DNA from: Dermatophagoides farinae
Taxonomy: Eukaryota > Arthropoda > Arachnida > Sarcoptiformes > Pyroglyphidae
Length of the DNA: 64,000 nt
Reading direction: 5' to 3'
Assembly (NCBI RefSeq): GCF_024713945.1
Contig: NC_134679.1
Location: 1,741,001-1,805,000 of the forward strand
The notes beneath the pieces were generated by a model that saw nothing but the letters and a program-made list of their open reading frames with translations, was not told the DNA's origin and did not search any database. Shown one piece after another: positions 1 through 11,964 of the stretch. The position numbers and the translations under genes were made by a program. How positions within the stretch are numbered: position 1 is the first letter of the stretch; each line of letters opens with the position of its first letter.

Positions 1-248
1 ATTGTACAAAAACGATTTAAAATAAATTATAGCAATCAGCTTGGCAGCAATTATAGAATGATAGAGATATTTAAAAAAGTTTTTAATTCAATAAACACAA
101 AATTAATTTGACAAAAAGGTCAAAAACCGTGAAGTGTAGAATCGTGAATTTGAAAAACAAAGAATATTCTTATTTATGATGATGTTATTGATATATTTTT
201 TTTTTTGTTTTTATTGTTTGACCAAAAAAAAAAAAATTGACAACACAG
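1..248. other. intron or upstream sequence of the LDL-receptor-like gene
   Basis: This stretch is AT-rich and ends in a T-run, an A-run and a CAG acceptor at 246-248. No coding sequence is supported. The intron at 384-1174 is also AT-rich and holds an (AAC)n run near 1033-1052. Confidence 0.5.
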
Positions 249-3200
249 GATTCTCTGATGATGCTGTTTGTAGTATAAGCCAATTTGAATGCGAAAATTC
301 ATATCCAATTCGTTGCATTCCATTATCATTACGTTGTGATGGATATCCGGATTGTCGAGATAAATCCGATGAGATCGATTGTCGTAAGTAAAATCATTTT
401 GTTTTGTTTTGTTTTGATTTTTTTTTTGCTTAAAAACATTGCTCCTTTATTTCCTACATATATTAATTTCTTATTGTTGACACTCGATTTGTCGCTGTTG
501 TTGTTCCGCTTTATGCTATTATCGATGCATTATTATTCGAAAGCTTTGAAAGATTAGTAATACAGGATTTTTTCTTTTTTTGTTTTGTTTTTGAATATGG
601 TATATCATATGACTTAAACATCATCATCATTTGAACGAAAATCAAGCCATTAGCTAAAAAGCCGTTTCTTTTTTTTTTTTTTTTTGGTCCCTATATGCAT
701 TATTATTGAACAAAATTGAACAATGACAAACAAATAGAAAACTTTTTTTTTGTTTTTCTTTCGAAATGACAAATTTCGTTCCGTTTGAATTATTTTCTAA
801 TAGTTAGATATTGTACGATAGTAGTATACTATGTGATCATCAATCCACTAATTGATTGTGGAAAGCATCATTTATTCATCCATCAGCTCGTCAAATGTGA
901 TAAGTTATAGCCAACTATACAAATAGAATAGTTGAATTCTGTCATTGATGATGAGAATGAATCAAATCAATGGACAACTGTAACGAATTAGAATTCTAAC
1001 TTATAAATTATTATGTGATGATGATAATGTTAACAACAACAACAACAACAACACAATTTTTCCTCATTGAATGTAAATAGACGCGTGTAGCTTTCTATTT
1101 GGATTTTTCAACCATAATTTTTTCAACTCAAATTCAATTTTGTATATTTTTTTTTCATCCATTGATTTATATAGCAAAAAATAGTTGCGATGAAACAGAA
1201 TTTGCTTGCAATTCAACAAAGAAATGTATATTTGCCGCATGGCGTTGTGATGGGGAACCCGATTGTGAGGATGGGTCCGATGAGCTTGATTGCCGTAAGT
1301 GCATTATTATTATTATTATTATCATCATCATCATACACATTATGATCATTTTCATGAATTAATTCCAATTCGTTTGATTTAATTTAATTTTTATTTCTAT
1401 CCATCCATTCCAATGGCAGTGAACTGTGAACAGCATCAATTTCGATGTGCTAATAATCGTTGTATTGATAAGAAAAATGTATGCGATCATATTGATGATT
1501 GTGGTGATGATTCTGATGAATCGGTTCTTGCATGTAGTAAGTATTCATATTTCGTTTGTTTTTTCTTTCGCTATGATGAACAAATTTAATTTTTCAATTT
1601 GTTTCAGTGTTTCATCGTTCACTATGTACAAAAGATGAATTTAAATGTTCAAATGGTCATTGTATTCCATTGAATTTGGCATGTGATGGCCATAATGATT
1701 GTGGTGATGATTCGGATGAAAATTCACCAAATTGTAAGTGATAATTAAGTATATCAAATAGATTATTTGATTCAATTATCTACACACAGGTACACAATGC
1801 TTTATCGATGATTTTAAATGTAAAAAATCAAATGAATGCATATCAAAAGAGAAATTATGTGATCAAATTGATGATTGTCCAGATGGTGAAGATGAATTTG
1901 ATTGCGATAAACATCATCAACATTATTCTATTCATGGTTCAATTTGTCAACCGGATGAATTCAAATGTCACAATAGTTTTGAATGTATTCCAGAATATTT
2001 GGTTTGTGATCAAAAATGTAAGCATTTTTTTACTATAAATTAAGATGCGAATAACTCGAGATAACTTTTATCCAGTTGATTGCAGTGACGATTCTGATGA
2101 ACGAAATTGTACATATCGATGTGATTTTGCCGAAGAATTTCTTTGTCATAATGGTGTAGAATGTATACCGATCTCATTGTATTGTGATGGTTCATCTGAT
2201 TGTATGGATCATTCGGATGAAGCAAATTGTCAAATTGTTGATCTGCCAAATAATACTACATCATGTCGTAAAGGTTTCAGATGGAATCCAAAATTAAAAC
2301 GATGTTACGATATAAATGAGTAAGTTTTTTTTCATGCACTTTACTTTGAACATTATATTCATTCATCATTTTATATTCCATATTCAGATGTATCGAAGAT
2401 TATAGCATTTGTTCAGGACATCGTTGTATAAACACTTTAGGTGGTTTTCAATGTCAATGTGCAGATGGATTTACCGTACTCAATGATTATTGTGTTCGAA
2501 ATTTTACCAATCATCATAATCAGCTGATATATTCGGTTGATGATCACATACAAACAATACGATGGTCAAAATCTTTATATTCTGCCCCAAAGATTCATAA
2601 TTCAACGAAATTATTTCACTTCAATCAAGATGATGATGATGACGTGCCATCTCAACTGGTTTTTGATTATAATATTCATTCGAATTATTATGTTGCATCA
2701 AATCAACGTGGTCAATTATATTTGGATCGCTTTGATAAAGATCGTCCAATTGGATTGGAAAAAATATCAGTACCTGCCATTCTGGCACAATGTCATCATC
2801 GTGTCAGAAGTTTATCTTTAGATTGGATTAATCATTTGCTCTACTTAATCAACACTGATTTAAATCATATCGAAGTAATAAAATTGCTCAAACCGAATAA
2901 AGTTCTTGTATTTGCTGAAAATTTACATGAAGCTCAAGATATTAAAGTAAATCCAATCGAATCGTGGATAGTTTGGAGTGAAAAAGGTCAAATTATTCGA
3001 ATGTCTCAAGATGGCAGCGAACGAAAATTGATTACCGATCAAGTTATCATGCCAATGGGATTGACAATTGATTATCTTTCACAGCAGATTTATTGGCTAG
3101 ATGCCAAACTACATTCGCTCAATTCAATACATTTTGATGGAAGTAATCAACGAATCATATTAAATTCTGAACAATATTTAGGACATCCATTCGATATTGA

Positions 3201-4197
3201 TGTATTCGATAATACAGTATTTTGGAGCGATCTCCATACCGGTTCGGTTTATGTGACCGATAAATTTGGCCGTAATTCTGGCATATATGAATTATTTACT
3301 AATAATCGTTTACGACATCAAAATGTAACCTATCTAGACACTATTGATTCGTATAAACAACCACGAAACGAATCATATGATTGTCCATTAAATTGTCCAT
3401 ATCGTTGTAATGTTACATTATCATGTATCTGTCCAGAACCATATGTTCTGTGCAGTGATATGAATGGTGATGATCATCAATGTTTAAAACATTGTTCAAA
3501 CGTTGTCAATACAATGAGCAAGAAAATTTTTTCTTTCCTACATATTGCATCATTATTATTAATATTAATGATAATTCTGTTTGTTTTCATAAAATGTTGT
3601 CAAAAGATTCGTAAATTCAGGTAATAATTACATAATAATGCTTGTTATATCTAATGATAATATTAATATTTTTTTCATTTTAGTGAGAAAAAATACAAAA
3701 CAATTCAATTGAATAATTTACGGCCTTCTTCATTTGGTCTTGGTCATCATCAAACTCATCATCATCCATTGGCCAACGGTGAATCATCATCGGCAAATTT
3801 AACAAGTAATATATCCTCATCGGATGTTTGTAGTGATCAATTAAAAATGACACATGACAATTGCCTTTTCATGAATGGTCGTCGTGATGATCAATCAAGT
3901 GGTTATTCATCATCAGTTTTATCTGATCAAACAATACCATATTGTTCATTGATACGAAAATCAACACTCATTAATAATAAAAATGGTAATAATCATGTAT
4001 CGTATTATTTTAATAAAAATCCAAACATCAATAACGATAATGATGATGACGACGATGATGATGGTGATGAAGAAGAAGAAGAAGAAGACGAAGTAGAATG
4101 TACATCATCATCGAATCCAAGTCAAACATCAAGTGATGAAGTGAATGTTGCTCATGATACTAATGAAACCAAAAAAGAATGTCGATTCTTTGTATAA
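249..4197 (+). CDS. LDL-receptor-like endocytic/signalling receptor, 5' end outside or unseen
   Basis: Exons at 249-383, 1175-1294, 1420-1536, 1608-1733, 1790-2017, 2076-2319, 2388-3620 and 3684-4197 have GT-AG borders and matching phases and encode about 904 residues. In order they give seven LDL-receptor class A repeats (six Cys each, acidic CDGxxDCxDxSDE calcium sites), a calcium-type EGF module (DINEC start), one six-bladed YWTD-type beta-propeller (about 2640-3340), a Cys-rich EGF-like module, a transmembrane helix near 3520-3600 and a 190-residue cytoplasmic tail. This order is that of LDLR, VLDLR and lipophorin/vitellogenin receptors, which bind lipoproteins at the cell surface. The tail has no NPxY endocytosis motif; it is rich in Ser, His and Asn, has an Asp/Glu run (about 4030-4095) and ends in Phe-Phe-Val, a possible class II PDZ ligand. 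The signal-peptide exon was not found. The ligand cannot be told from sequence. Confidence 0.88.
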
Positions 4198-4604
4198 TTC
4201 ATGCTATGCTATAGTATTATTTATTTAAATCATTTTAAACACATGATAATGTTGATTTCATCTACTACTTATTATATTTATAGTATTTCTAAACAAAGTT
4301 GAAATGTATTTGTATATGTTTTTATCCAAAATAATGTGCGAATGTTGTATACTTTTTGTTTAATTGAAGATCTCAATATAATGTATAATCAAAATGGTGA
4401 AATCTAAATTTGCCAGAAAAAAAAACAAAAATCAAAATCTAATTTTATATTTATTTATACAACTGATATTCTCTATTCTGTTGCCTCACAAAAAAATGTT
4501 GGCATGAAAATTCTGTCTTTGACACAGAGTTTTCAATGTGTTAAATTTAGTTTAGCTCAAGTCTTTAACATATACGTATTAAACAGATTCTCTCGGCATC
4601 AAAT
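4198..4604. other. intergenic, LDL-receptor-like 3' end to ASB-like gene
   Basis: AT-rich sequence with no gene seen. It must hold the 3' UTR of the upstream gene and the promoter of the next one. Confidence 0.5.
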
Positions 4605-5438
4605 ATGAAGAATAAATTATGCAATATAAATGCCGATATTCGAATAGCAATTATGAATGATAATCTGGAACAACTTTTGCCATTGATGAAAAAAATTTTC
4701 GATTATCATTGTGAAATGAATCCAACAATTCAATCATCAAAATCAATATTTGAAAATTTCCCATTACTTGCAAATGGTTCGACAATTTTGGGTGACGCAA
4801 TAATTCATAATCGAATGAAAATAGCAAAATATTTAATTGTGAATCATATTAATTTGAATACTCGAGATAAAACATCCAACGGTTATGAAGAATCACCATT
4901 AATTATTGCTATTCGACAACGAAAATATTCCATAGCTAGTTTGATACTTGAACAAACCGAAACCAATGTCAATGTGACCGATTTGTTTTGTCGTCAACCA
5001 TTGATGCTTGCAATGGAACATCGTAATTCAATACTAGTCGATAAAATTCTATCACATCCATCGTTTCGTTTAAATTCATCATATAATCCATTATCGGTTG
5101 CATTTCGTTATCATATTGATTCGAAATTAATCATCAAAATGATCAACATTGGATATGTTTTTCCCGAAGATCAGAAAGAGAATATTCTACTCCTGAAATC
5201 TATGGATTCAAACATATTGTCCGTAGATTTGACATTCATTTTGAAACAATCTTTGTATGGCAATTATAATTATAATAATCAACCATTTCGATTAAAACAA
5301 TTGTGTAGACAAATAATTAGGCAACATTTTTTTCTACGTCATTCCTATCCAATCATTTTACATAATGTTGATAAACAATTCAGAATGAAACTCCCTGAAT
5401 ATATAAAACATTTTATCTGTGATTTATCTGTCTATTAA
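4605..5438 (+). CDS. ankyrin-repeat and SOCS-box (ASB-like) protein
   Basis: Single exon, 277 residues. Residues about 50-200 form degenerate ankyrin repeats (patterns such as ILGDAIIHNRMKIAKYLI and PLMLAMEHRN). The last 50 residues look like a SOCS box: LKQLCRQIIRQHF followed about 25 residues later by KLPEYIKHF, matching the usual box with Leu-Cys in its BC part and a Leu-Pro motif near the end. ASB proteins are substrate receptors of Cullin-5/Elongin B-C ubiquitin ligases; that role is inferred from the family. The first ATG follows the upstream gene by 400 bases on the same strand. The ankyrin repeats are too diverged to name a subfamily or a substrate. Confidence 0.72.
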   Translation: MKNKLCNINADIRIAIMNDNLEQLLPLMKKIFDYHCEMNPTIQSSKSIFENFPLLANGSTILGDAIIHNRMKIAKYLIVNHINLNTRDKTSNGYEESPLIIAIRQRKYSIASLILEQTETNVNVTDLFCRQPLMLAMEHRNSILVDKILSHPSFRLNSSYNPLSVAFRYHIDSKLIIKMINIGYVFPEDQKENILLLKSMDSNILSVDLTFILKQSLYGNYNYNNQPFRLKQLCRQIIRQHFFLRHSYPIILHNVDKQFRMKLPEYIKHFICDLSVY

Positions 5439-5832
5439 AATTTTATTATTATTATTATTATGTTCTCACAACATGAATGGACCATCTATCTGATTGTTTA
5501 TTAATTGTATTCCATAATAATTTGAATGGATAAAGCTCAATAAAAAATTTATTCGTTTACGTCATCTGTGATCATTTTTTATCAAGCAGAATTATACATT
5601 TTTTTTGCCATTCTAGATAGAATCCAGATTGAAAATCACCCGTTCTTATGAATTAATAATGCTCATTAATAGATAAACAGAATAGATTGTCTCCAACAAC
5701 GAAGATGATCTTCAAAAGTCAACAAATAACTAGAGAAAAAAAAGAATATATTTTCTAGTCACTCCATTTGAAATATTTCATTTGTGATTTGGCTATCGTT
5801 TTGTTCTGGTGTGTCGGTCTGGTGAAAAAAAA
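5439..5832. other. intergenic before polycystin-2
   Basis: AT-rich, with a short (ATT)n run just after the ASB-like stop codon. No gene or RNA was recognised. Confidence 0.5.
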
Positions 5833-8356
5833 ATGATTCATTCAGCTACTAGTGATAGGCAATTTGATGCCGAAAGTTCATCGGTTGCATCATCAAGTGA
5901 TGGTATGATCAATAAGAAGACTAAATGGCAAACAATTCAAGGAAATCTCGAAGGTTTGTTATTTATGAATTTATGGTGAAAAAAATTTCTACAACTTAAG
6001 TTTGGACAGATTTCTGGATCACTAAACAAATTCTACCAAAAGATGCTGACAAAACTAAAGTGGTGAAAACAACTTTACGAGAATTGTTGACCTATATTGC
6101 ATTTTTGGTTACAATTACTTATAGTAAGTAAAATTTACCTGGAGATTATTGAAGAATTTTTTTCATAAATATTTTCTATCATTTTTCAGTCACATTTTCA
6201 ATGATGAATCCAACAATGTATTATCAGACGAAAATCATGTCGAATCTGTTTTTGGATCAACCCGATTCAAAAGGTATAACATTTCGTATGGCTACACAAA
6301 TGGATCATTTCTGGGATGTAAGTAGTAGTAATATGAATTCGAATATCTCTGGTAATTGTAATCAATTTTTTGAATTTGTCATAAAAAAAAGTTTGTCGAA
6401 GGTCCATTAATTCATGGCTTGTATTGGGATAAATGGTATAATAATGAAACGGCTAGTTCATTCAAATCGATTTTGTATGAAAATTATCTACTTGGTGCAC
6501 CACGTATGCGACAGATTCGTGTACGAAATGATTCCTGTGAAATACATAAAGATTTTCAACGAGCAATATTTTCCTGTTATAATCATTATTCAAAAATTTA
6601 TGAAGATCGTGATGATATTCATGAGAAACATATACCAGAATTTGAATGGCAAGAAATACGATCATTCGCTAAGAATGATGTATGGGGACAATTGTCCACA
6701 TATTCAGGCGAAGGTGGCTATATTGTTAATCTATCGTTGAATAAAACAATAGCCATTAAAACTATTGAAAAATTGAAAGAATTCCTTTGGATTGATCGTG
6801 GAACACGTGCCGTATTGATTGATTTCACCACTTATAATCCAAATATTAATCTATATGTGGTCACTAAATTGATTGCCGAATTTCCAGCTACTGGTGGCAT
6901 GTTTACATCATGGCAATTTCGAACATTAAATCTACTGGAAAATAGTTCACAGGCACAGATTGGTCTTTATGTTTGTTTCATAATGTTTTTGATTTTCATT
7001 GTTTACTATACGATTGAAGAATTTTTCGAAATTACTGCACTCGGTTTCATACCTTATCTTCGTTCAAGTGGTTGGAATTATCTTGATCTTTTCATCATTC
7101 TCATTTCATTAGCTTTAGTATTCTTTTTGGTTTGTCGTAAATATATTATAACAAAAATTTTTGATGAAGCATACACTGAAGAATTGGCCGAACATGGCTA
7201 TATGGTCGAAATGGGCAATCGAACCGTTTCACTTCAAATTGATACCTATCAATTTGATACACTTGGATTTTGGTCAGCTCAATTTAGCAACATTTTGGCT
7301 GTTCTTTCATTCGTTTCGTGGATCAAAATTTTCAAATATATTAGCTTCAACAAAACAATGTCACAGTTGAGCTCAACACTTAGTCGTGTAAGTTTTCTTT
7401 TTTTTTGCTCAAATTTTTACCATTATCCATAATTATCTATATTCTAGTGCGCTAAAGATATTGCTGGTTTCGGTCTAATGTTTTTTATCGTATTCTTTGC
7501 ATTCGCTCAACTTGGCTATCTGCTTTTCGGAACTCAAGTCAAAGATTATAGTTCATTTGGAAGAGCTGTGTACGTTTTTATTCGTAATATGATGATTCTT
7601 CAATAAAAAAAATCTAACGATTGAATTTCATTTTTAGCTTCACATTGTTACGTCTGATTCTTGGTGATTTTGATTTTCAAGCCATTGAAAATGCTAATCG
7701 AGTATTGGGACCAATATTTTTCCTCAGCTACATTTTCTTCGTCTTTTTCGTGCTGATGGTAAGATTTTTTTTCTATCGGAAATATTTCAGAAACTTTCAC
7801 TTTTTGGTTTTAGAACATGTTTTTGGCTATCATCAACGATACGTATGCAGAAGTAAAATCTGAATTAAAAGATGATGAAGAATTTGCTATGATGGATTAT
7901 TTCAAAGCCATTTCGAATCAAATCCTACACAAACTTGGTACCCAAAAAGAACAAATTGAAGAAATTCAACAAGCAATCAAACAATCTGGATTTGATGGTT
8001 CACGTCGAGTGAGTTTTTCAACTATCCGACAAGAATTGAAGAAACGAAATCTAAGTGATCAAGAAATTGAAATGTTGTTTGCAAAATATGATATCGATCA
8101 GAATAGAGAATTGGATGAAACTGAATTGCATGCAATGTTCGAAGATCTAGAAGGTAAAAAGAAATCGATCGAAAAAGAAATGGAAGAAAATAAGAATAAA
8201 CGTCGTGATTCTGTGTTGAGTTTACATGGACGACATTTGCCTCAATTTGATTTCGGAAAGATATCCAAACGTGTGGATCGTATGGAATATGTATTGGCAA
8301 CCATATCGAATAAAATGGATTCACTTTTTGCTAATCGAATCGAAAATGATGACTAA
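5833..8356 (+). CDS. Pkd2: polycystin-2 (TRPP) cation channel
   Basis: Exons 5833-5953, 6010-6123, 6190-6317, 6392-7387, 7448-7569, 7638-7758 and 7814-8356 keep phase and give 714 residues. The protein has a short cytoplasmic N-terminus, a first membrane helix near 6090-6200, the large extracellular polycystin (TOP) domain with [11 protein letters not shown] and N-glycosylation sites, then five further helices. The pore region reads [11 protein letters not shown], close to the vertebrate LGD filter, followed by the family signature [14 protein letters not shown]. The C-terminus keeps one EF-hand-like loop ([12 protein letters not shown]) and a coiled coil beginning [12 protein letters not shown], which in polycystin-2 drives assembly. 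The family forms calcium-permeable channels of cilia and ER. At 714 residues it is shorter than human PKD2, mainly at the termini. The acceptor at 6391 follows an A-run instead of pyrimidines, but phase and homology support it. Confidence 0.95.
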
Positions 8357-8745
8357 AATTAATCACATAGATTTGAAGTAGATATTTTTGTAGTCAAATT
8401 TTGAAAAAAACTCAAATCATTATCATTCTTATTGAGAAAAATTCAAATTAATTAATTGCTTTAAAATTTTGATTGATTAAAATAAATAAAAAAAATGAAT
8501 GAAATTTTTTACGTAGAAAAAGCGCGTGAATTTTTGAATTTTTTTTTTCTCACCCATACTAGTGTTTATGAACAGTTTCAATGATACATGTGACATTTTT
8601 GTTTTTGATTAAAAAAAATTTTTCTTTGAAAAAATTCTTTATTTGTGTTATTATTATTTAGTATCTTTATTTCCATGAATTTGGATTTAAATCAATTATA
8701 TTTCCCGTTGCCTTTGACTTGACCTCATTGGAATTATAATTAAAC
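8357..8745. other. intergenic between Pkd2 and DNAJC11
   Basis: AT-rich, low complexity. Nothing recognised beyond the expected 3' UTR and promoter. Confidence 0.5.
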
Positions 8746-10856
8746 ATGAATTATGACCATAATAATGATCATATCGATGATTATTATGCCTTTCTCAACG
8801 TTCCTAAAAATGTAAAATTTGTTAAATTTGTTTTTTTTGTTTGAATTTTGTTTGCACATTTTTTTTTATTTTTTCTTCAGGCCAGTGTCGATGACATACG
8901 TAATTCTTTTCGATTACTCAGCCGACAATTTCATCCGGATAAACACACGAATCCGGCACTCAAACGACAAGCCGAGTTGATGTTTGATAAATTAAAAAAA
9001 GCTTATGATGGTATGATTCATTACTTTTATTCTAAATATAATTATTGTCTTTCAATTTTTTTCTGATTTTAGTTTTAAGCGATCCAGATAAACGGGCCGT
9101 TTATGATGCATTAGGAGCTTCAGGTCTTCAGAATAATGAAGCCTGGGCATTGGTTGAGAAAAAATTCAAATCAGTCAAAGAAATTCGTGAAGAATATGAA
9201 CAATTGATTAAAGCAAAAGAGGAACGTATGCTGCAACAACGGACCAGTCCCAAAGGAAATATAACCGTATTGGTCGATGCAACCAATTTATTTCAACAAG
9301 ATGACTCAGACGATGATGATGATAATGATGATCGAAGACTGGTCATTTCACCATCATCGATCGAAGTTCGTTCGATGACCATAACTCAATCATTAGATAC
9401 TCCATTAACGCTCAACAATCATGTGATATTGAATGGAATGATAAGCGTTCGTAATGGCGTTGGAAGTGGTAATCTAGCGCTTGGATTACGACATATTTTC
9501 AATCGTAAGTAACCCACAATAATTGTCATCATAAATGGGTCGATTCTTTTAATCATTGATTTTATAGCAAAAACATGGGGAGAAATAGAATTTGGTGCTG
9601 GACAAGGTCCAATGTTCAGTATGAAAGTTTTTCGTACATTATCTCCAACTCTTCATGCTACCTGTAATACAAATTTGTATATTTCATCATTTGGTATCCG
9701 ACCAGGACTATCACTCAGTAAGCATCAATAATATTGAAATTCAAATTGAATAATGCTTGAATTTTTTTGAATAGTATTGACCAGACAATTTAGTAAACAT
9801 TTTATCGGATATTTATCATATAAGGCCGGTATAGATTCATCAATGAATACGACAATGATATACGAAAATGAATATTGTCGTGTTAATGGATCGTTGCAAT
9901 TTGGCTATCGAAATTCATTCATATCGTCCAGTTATACGCATAAGTTCAAACAAAATAATACCCGTGTAAAAGTCGGATTAAAATTCGGATTTTTAGGCAT
10001 CATGATGGATTATGGTTGTGAAACTAGATTATCTCAATATAGCACACTTGGTGCGGCCATGACAGTCGGTACGATTGCCGGTGTTAATCTAAGGATCAAG
10101 TATGGATCATCTAATCAATGTAATGAATTCTTTATAATTATTTTGTAAATATCGTTGATTGCTATAGATTAATACGAAATCAGCAAACTTACATGTTACC
10201 AATATTACTGTCGGAAGAGATTGTTCCAGGTTCTCTAATATATGGAACAATATTACCATTAATATCATATTATCTAATCAAGAATTATATAATCGATGTT
10301 TATGTAAAGAAAATGGAACAAGAAGAACTAGAAAAAGAAAAAGAAGCGAATGCATTATTACTCGAAGAACGTCGTAAAGATGCATGTGCCTACATACAAT
10401 TGATGAAAGATTTTTATGAACGAATTATTGAACGTGAAAAATCGGTCGATGGTTTATTCATTGAGAAAGCATTGTATGGACAAGAAAGCCATGTTGAACA
10501 ATATGATAATTATAATGGTCCAATACCAGCCGAAGCAAATGTTTTTGATTTTAAAGTTGCCCTACAAGTGTTGGTCAATGAAGATTCACGTTTAATATTG
10601 ACATCAGCTTCGAAATCATATCTACCTGGTTTCTTTGATACACATCTTGGTGGCCCTAAAAAACTATTAATCCGTTATCGATATAAGAGTCGTGATTATC
10701 GAGTCATTTTAAATGAAAATGAAGGCGCAACATTACCATCCGAAAGTAAGCAATTTTTTTTTGCTGATTAAAAAATGGCTTAACAATTCCTTTTTTTCTT
10801 CTCATTCTCTCATAGGACACTTAGTTTTATCAATAAATGAAGATCATTTCAATTAG
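8746..10856 (+). CDS. DNAJC11: DNAJC11, mitochondrial DnaJ protein of the SAM/MICOS bridge
   Basis: Exons 8746-8811, 8881-9010, 9073-9504, 9568-9717, 9775-10099, 10168-10745 and 10816-10856 give 573 residues, against 559 in human. Residues about 12-80 are a J domain with the invariant HPD ([11 protein letters not shown]) and [10 protein letters not shown]. The signature [15 protein letters not shown] and a beta-rich middle region typical of DNAJC11 follow. The C-terminal DUF3395-type domain contains [17 protein letters not shown] hydrophobic stretch lies near 10220-10300 and a charged coiled coil after it. In animals this protein sits at the mitochondrial outer membrane and binds SAM50 and MICOS to keep cristae in shape; this is family knowledge. 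The last exon is only 41 bases. The 3' end of this gene is duplicated at 18294-18480. Confidence 0.95.
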
Positions 10857-11964
10857 TTTCATCTTTGTTTGATTGATATAGTGACTGAGATATATAAATT
10901 TGTTTTTGTAAGAAATTTTTTTAGTCAAATTATAAGCAAAATGAATAAATATTTTATTTCTAATTCTCGATTAAGAAAACAATTACCTAGATTAATTAAT
11001 AATAGAATTGCACTTGTTGATTGTTTTCATCGATCATAAATGACGTTTTTAATATGAGATAAGTCACGATTTTCAACGTTTATCGATGATCCGTTAATAT
11101 ATATTTGCCGTCAAATCATTAACCAATGACAATGATGATGAGAAAATAATAGGGTGTGGTGACGTCACAAGGGGTTTTTTCAACCGATATCATCCGTGTT
11201 AGAATCATGAAACAAAAACCTGTAATTATCACGAAATTTTGATTATTTATTGCATTCATCATGGCAAACAATATTTTCAATTTCGGCATAAATATTTTGA
11301 TGTTGATGAATAAATATCTGGAAAATATCAATTGTAATCTTTGTTTCATTGAATAATATTGATTAGACATTGCTGATTAACCAATGTAGATTAGTTAAAG
11401 AGAATCAATTGATTATTATCGTGTAATTGGAAACGAATTCAATCAAATATAAATTTGTTCAATATTTGCAATTGTTGGTGTTATCCCATGTTTCATATAT
11501 ATAGTTGAATTTATAATCACTGACTAACAACAACCAACATAGATTACATGGAATGTACAAATTTGCTTATTTCTAAAATTGATAAAAAAAAACATTTGAT
11601 TCATATAAACTGTTCATATCAACTGTCAATAATGATGATGATTTTTTTTTGCAAATGAATTCAATAATATAATAATAATTATTATTGTCAATTTACATTA
11701 CATATGTATGATGTATAGCAATATAATCATCTATATCTTTGCAATGTTTTTTCAATGCCAAATTTTATGATATATATCAATAAACAGGATTTGAATTCGT
11801 GTAATGATATGTTTTGAACGAATGACAAACAAGATTTTTATATATCGGTATAAATTTAAACTTTTTTGCCAAAACAACATTTATATTCAGTTTAATCATT
11901 GTCATCAAATGTAAAAAGCATTTTTTTCGATATATTTTTCAAATATTTTCTTTAACAAAAAAAA
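10857..11964. other. intergenic, DNAJC11 to dehydrogenase A
   Basis: AT-rich non-coding sequence, all inside duplication unit 1. It holds a conserved GTGACGTCAC palindrome (11158-11167, repeated in unit 2 near 18744) that looks like a CRE/ATF-type site; whether it is functional is unknown. No gene is supported. Confidence 0.5.

Noticed and set aside
176-248. ATG with a hydrophobic stretch as signal-peptide start of the LDL-receptor-like gene
   Set aside because: It consists of T-runs and A-runs just before a good CAG acceptor, and exon phase fits an upstream exon, so it reads better as an intron end. It is not fully excluded.
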